A stretch of 24,322 bases of DNA from a virus, in IMG/VR virus record IMGVR_UViG_3300025769_000818, positions 1-24,322 of that record; one strand, 5' to 3'. The notes under the pieces were generated by a model that made no database searches, had not been told where the DNA came from, and saw only the letters and a list, made by a program, of their open reading frames with translations. Positions 23,954 through 24,322 of the stretch are shown piece by piece. Position 1 is the stretch's first letter; the number at the start of each line of letters is the position of its first letter. A program made the translations under genes and the position numbers.

Positions 23954-24322
23954 TCAATTATTCAGTAAAGAATTAACTTTTTCTTCCAGTGAAGATAATC
24001 TTTCTTTGAGTTCTTGGTTTTCGACATCAAGTTCTTTGATTGCATTAACAAGAACAGGAAGTAAGTGCTCATGAGTAACACCCCACTTATCTATGTTAGA
24101 TTTTGATGCAATGATTGTTTCATCACCTTCAAGTTCTGCAACCTCTTGAGCACTGAATCCATATCTGACTCTTTTATCAGTAACCTCATTCGTTTCTCTA
24201 TTCTTAAATGAATATTTGATAGGATTAATATTCTGTAAGAATCCTCTTCCATGAGGTACATCACCATAAACACACTTATCTCTAATATCAGAAATAACTG
24301 TCCATGCTACTTGTATTGCGGC
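23954..24322 (-). CDS. tail fibre or structural protein, C-terminal S74 chaperone domain (partial, 122 aa)
   Basis: The C-terminal 122 residues of a protein continuing beyond the right edge of the window. VISDIRDK, FLQNINPIKYSFK, RYGFSAQEV and THEHLLPVLVNAIKELD form the peptidase S74 intramolecular-chaperone domain found at the end of phage tail fibres and spikes, which trimerises the protein and then cleaves itself off. A C-terminal coil (ELKERLSSLEEKVNSLLNN) ends it. The S-D at the cleavage site (VISDIR) is present. It is probably a receptor-binding or baseplate-associated trimer. Confidence 0.9.
   Translation of the reverse strand, partial: AAIQVAWTVISDIRDKCVYGDVPHGRGFLQNINPIKYSFKNRETNEVTDKRVRYGFSAQEVAELEGDETIIASKSNIDKWGVTHEHLLPVLVNAIKELDVENQELKERLSSLEEKVNSLLNN

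Overview
The window looks like part of a T4-like cyanophage genome (a myovirus of marine or freshwater picocyanobacteria). No taxonomic search was possible. The inference rests on a CP12-like Calvin-cycle regulator, T4-type RNA repair enzymes, a T4-like late-promoter motif, a tail protein with an intramolecular-chaperone C terminus, and many very small, tightly packed genes of the kind seen in these phages. All genes read on the minus strand except one homing endonuclease. I found no tRNA, rRNA, CRISPR array, integrase or insertion sequence.

Region 1 (1-15408) is an accessory, probably early-expressed, block of small genes. Its most striking property is a cassette repeated 16 times, called ICR here. 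It has an invariant 20-base core (plus strand GTCAATTGGAGGTGAGTAAC) flanked by a conserved CTATAG-type box. Every copy lies just upstream of a minus-strand start codon, and several overlap the stop codon of the preceding gene. The consensus carries stops in all three reading frames, a TATAGT box that could be a -10 element, and on the mRNA strand the 8-mer TCACCTCC, the anti-Shine-Dalgarno sequence of 16S rRNA. None of the 16 genes behind an ICR has a recognisable Shine-Dalgarno site. The arrangement resembles a set of interchangeable gene cartridges, comparable in concept to the promoter/stem-loop (PeSL) cassettes known in T4-type phages.

Within region 1 are: a GIY-YIG homing endonuclease with its own sigma70 promoter (1482-2438); a T4-style RNA repair set made of RNA ligase 1 and a polynucleotide kinase/phosphatase split into two genes (4415-6807); five translationally coupled pentapeptide-repeat genes (7820-10037); a series of tiny genes, some encoding single membrane helices (10334-12960); an SF2 helicase (13076-14254); and a divergent nucleotidyltransferase/ligase-like protein (14471-15358). 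A second GIY-YIG endonuclease with a perfect-consensus promoter (15388-16116) closes the region. Further features are a 105-base intergenic block present twice (7093-7198 and 12970-13074), two intrinsic terminators, and two stretches with strong RNA secondary structure.

Region 2 (16146-20054) has no ICR. It holds a very basic, probably disordered protein, a secreted HExxH metalloprotease-like protein, a run of overlapping small genes including the CP12-like one, and a mini CxxC protein. Sigma70-like promoters and T4-late-like GATAAATA boxes occur here.

Region 3 (20064-24322) is a tail and surface-chemistry module: a NodU-type carbamoyltransferase, a GT9-like glycosyltransferase, a small protein typical of cyanophage structural regions, a sulfotransferase, and the C-terminal 122 residues of a tail protein with an S74-type chaperone domain running off the right edge. 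These enzymes probably modify a glycan of the host surface or of the virion.

Many neighbouring genes overlap by ATGA or TGATG, so translation is probably coupled in short operons reading right to left.
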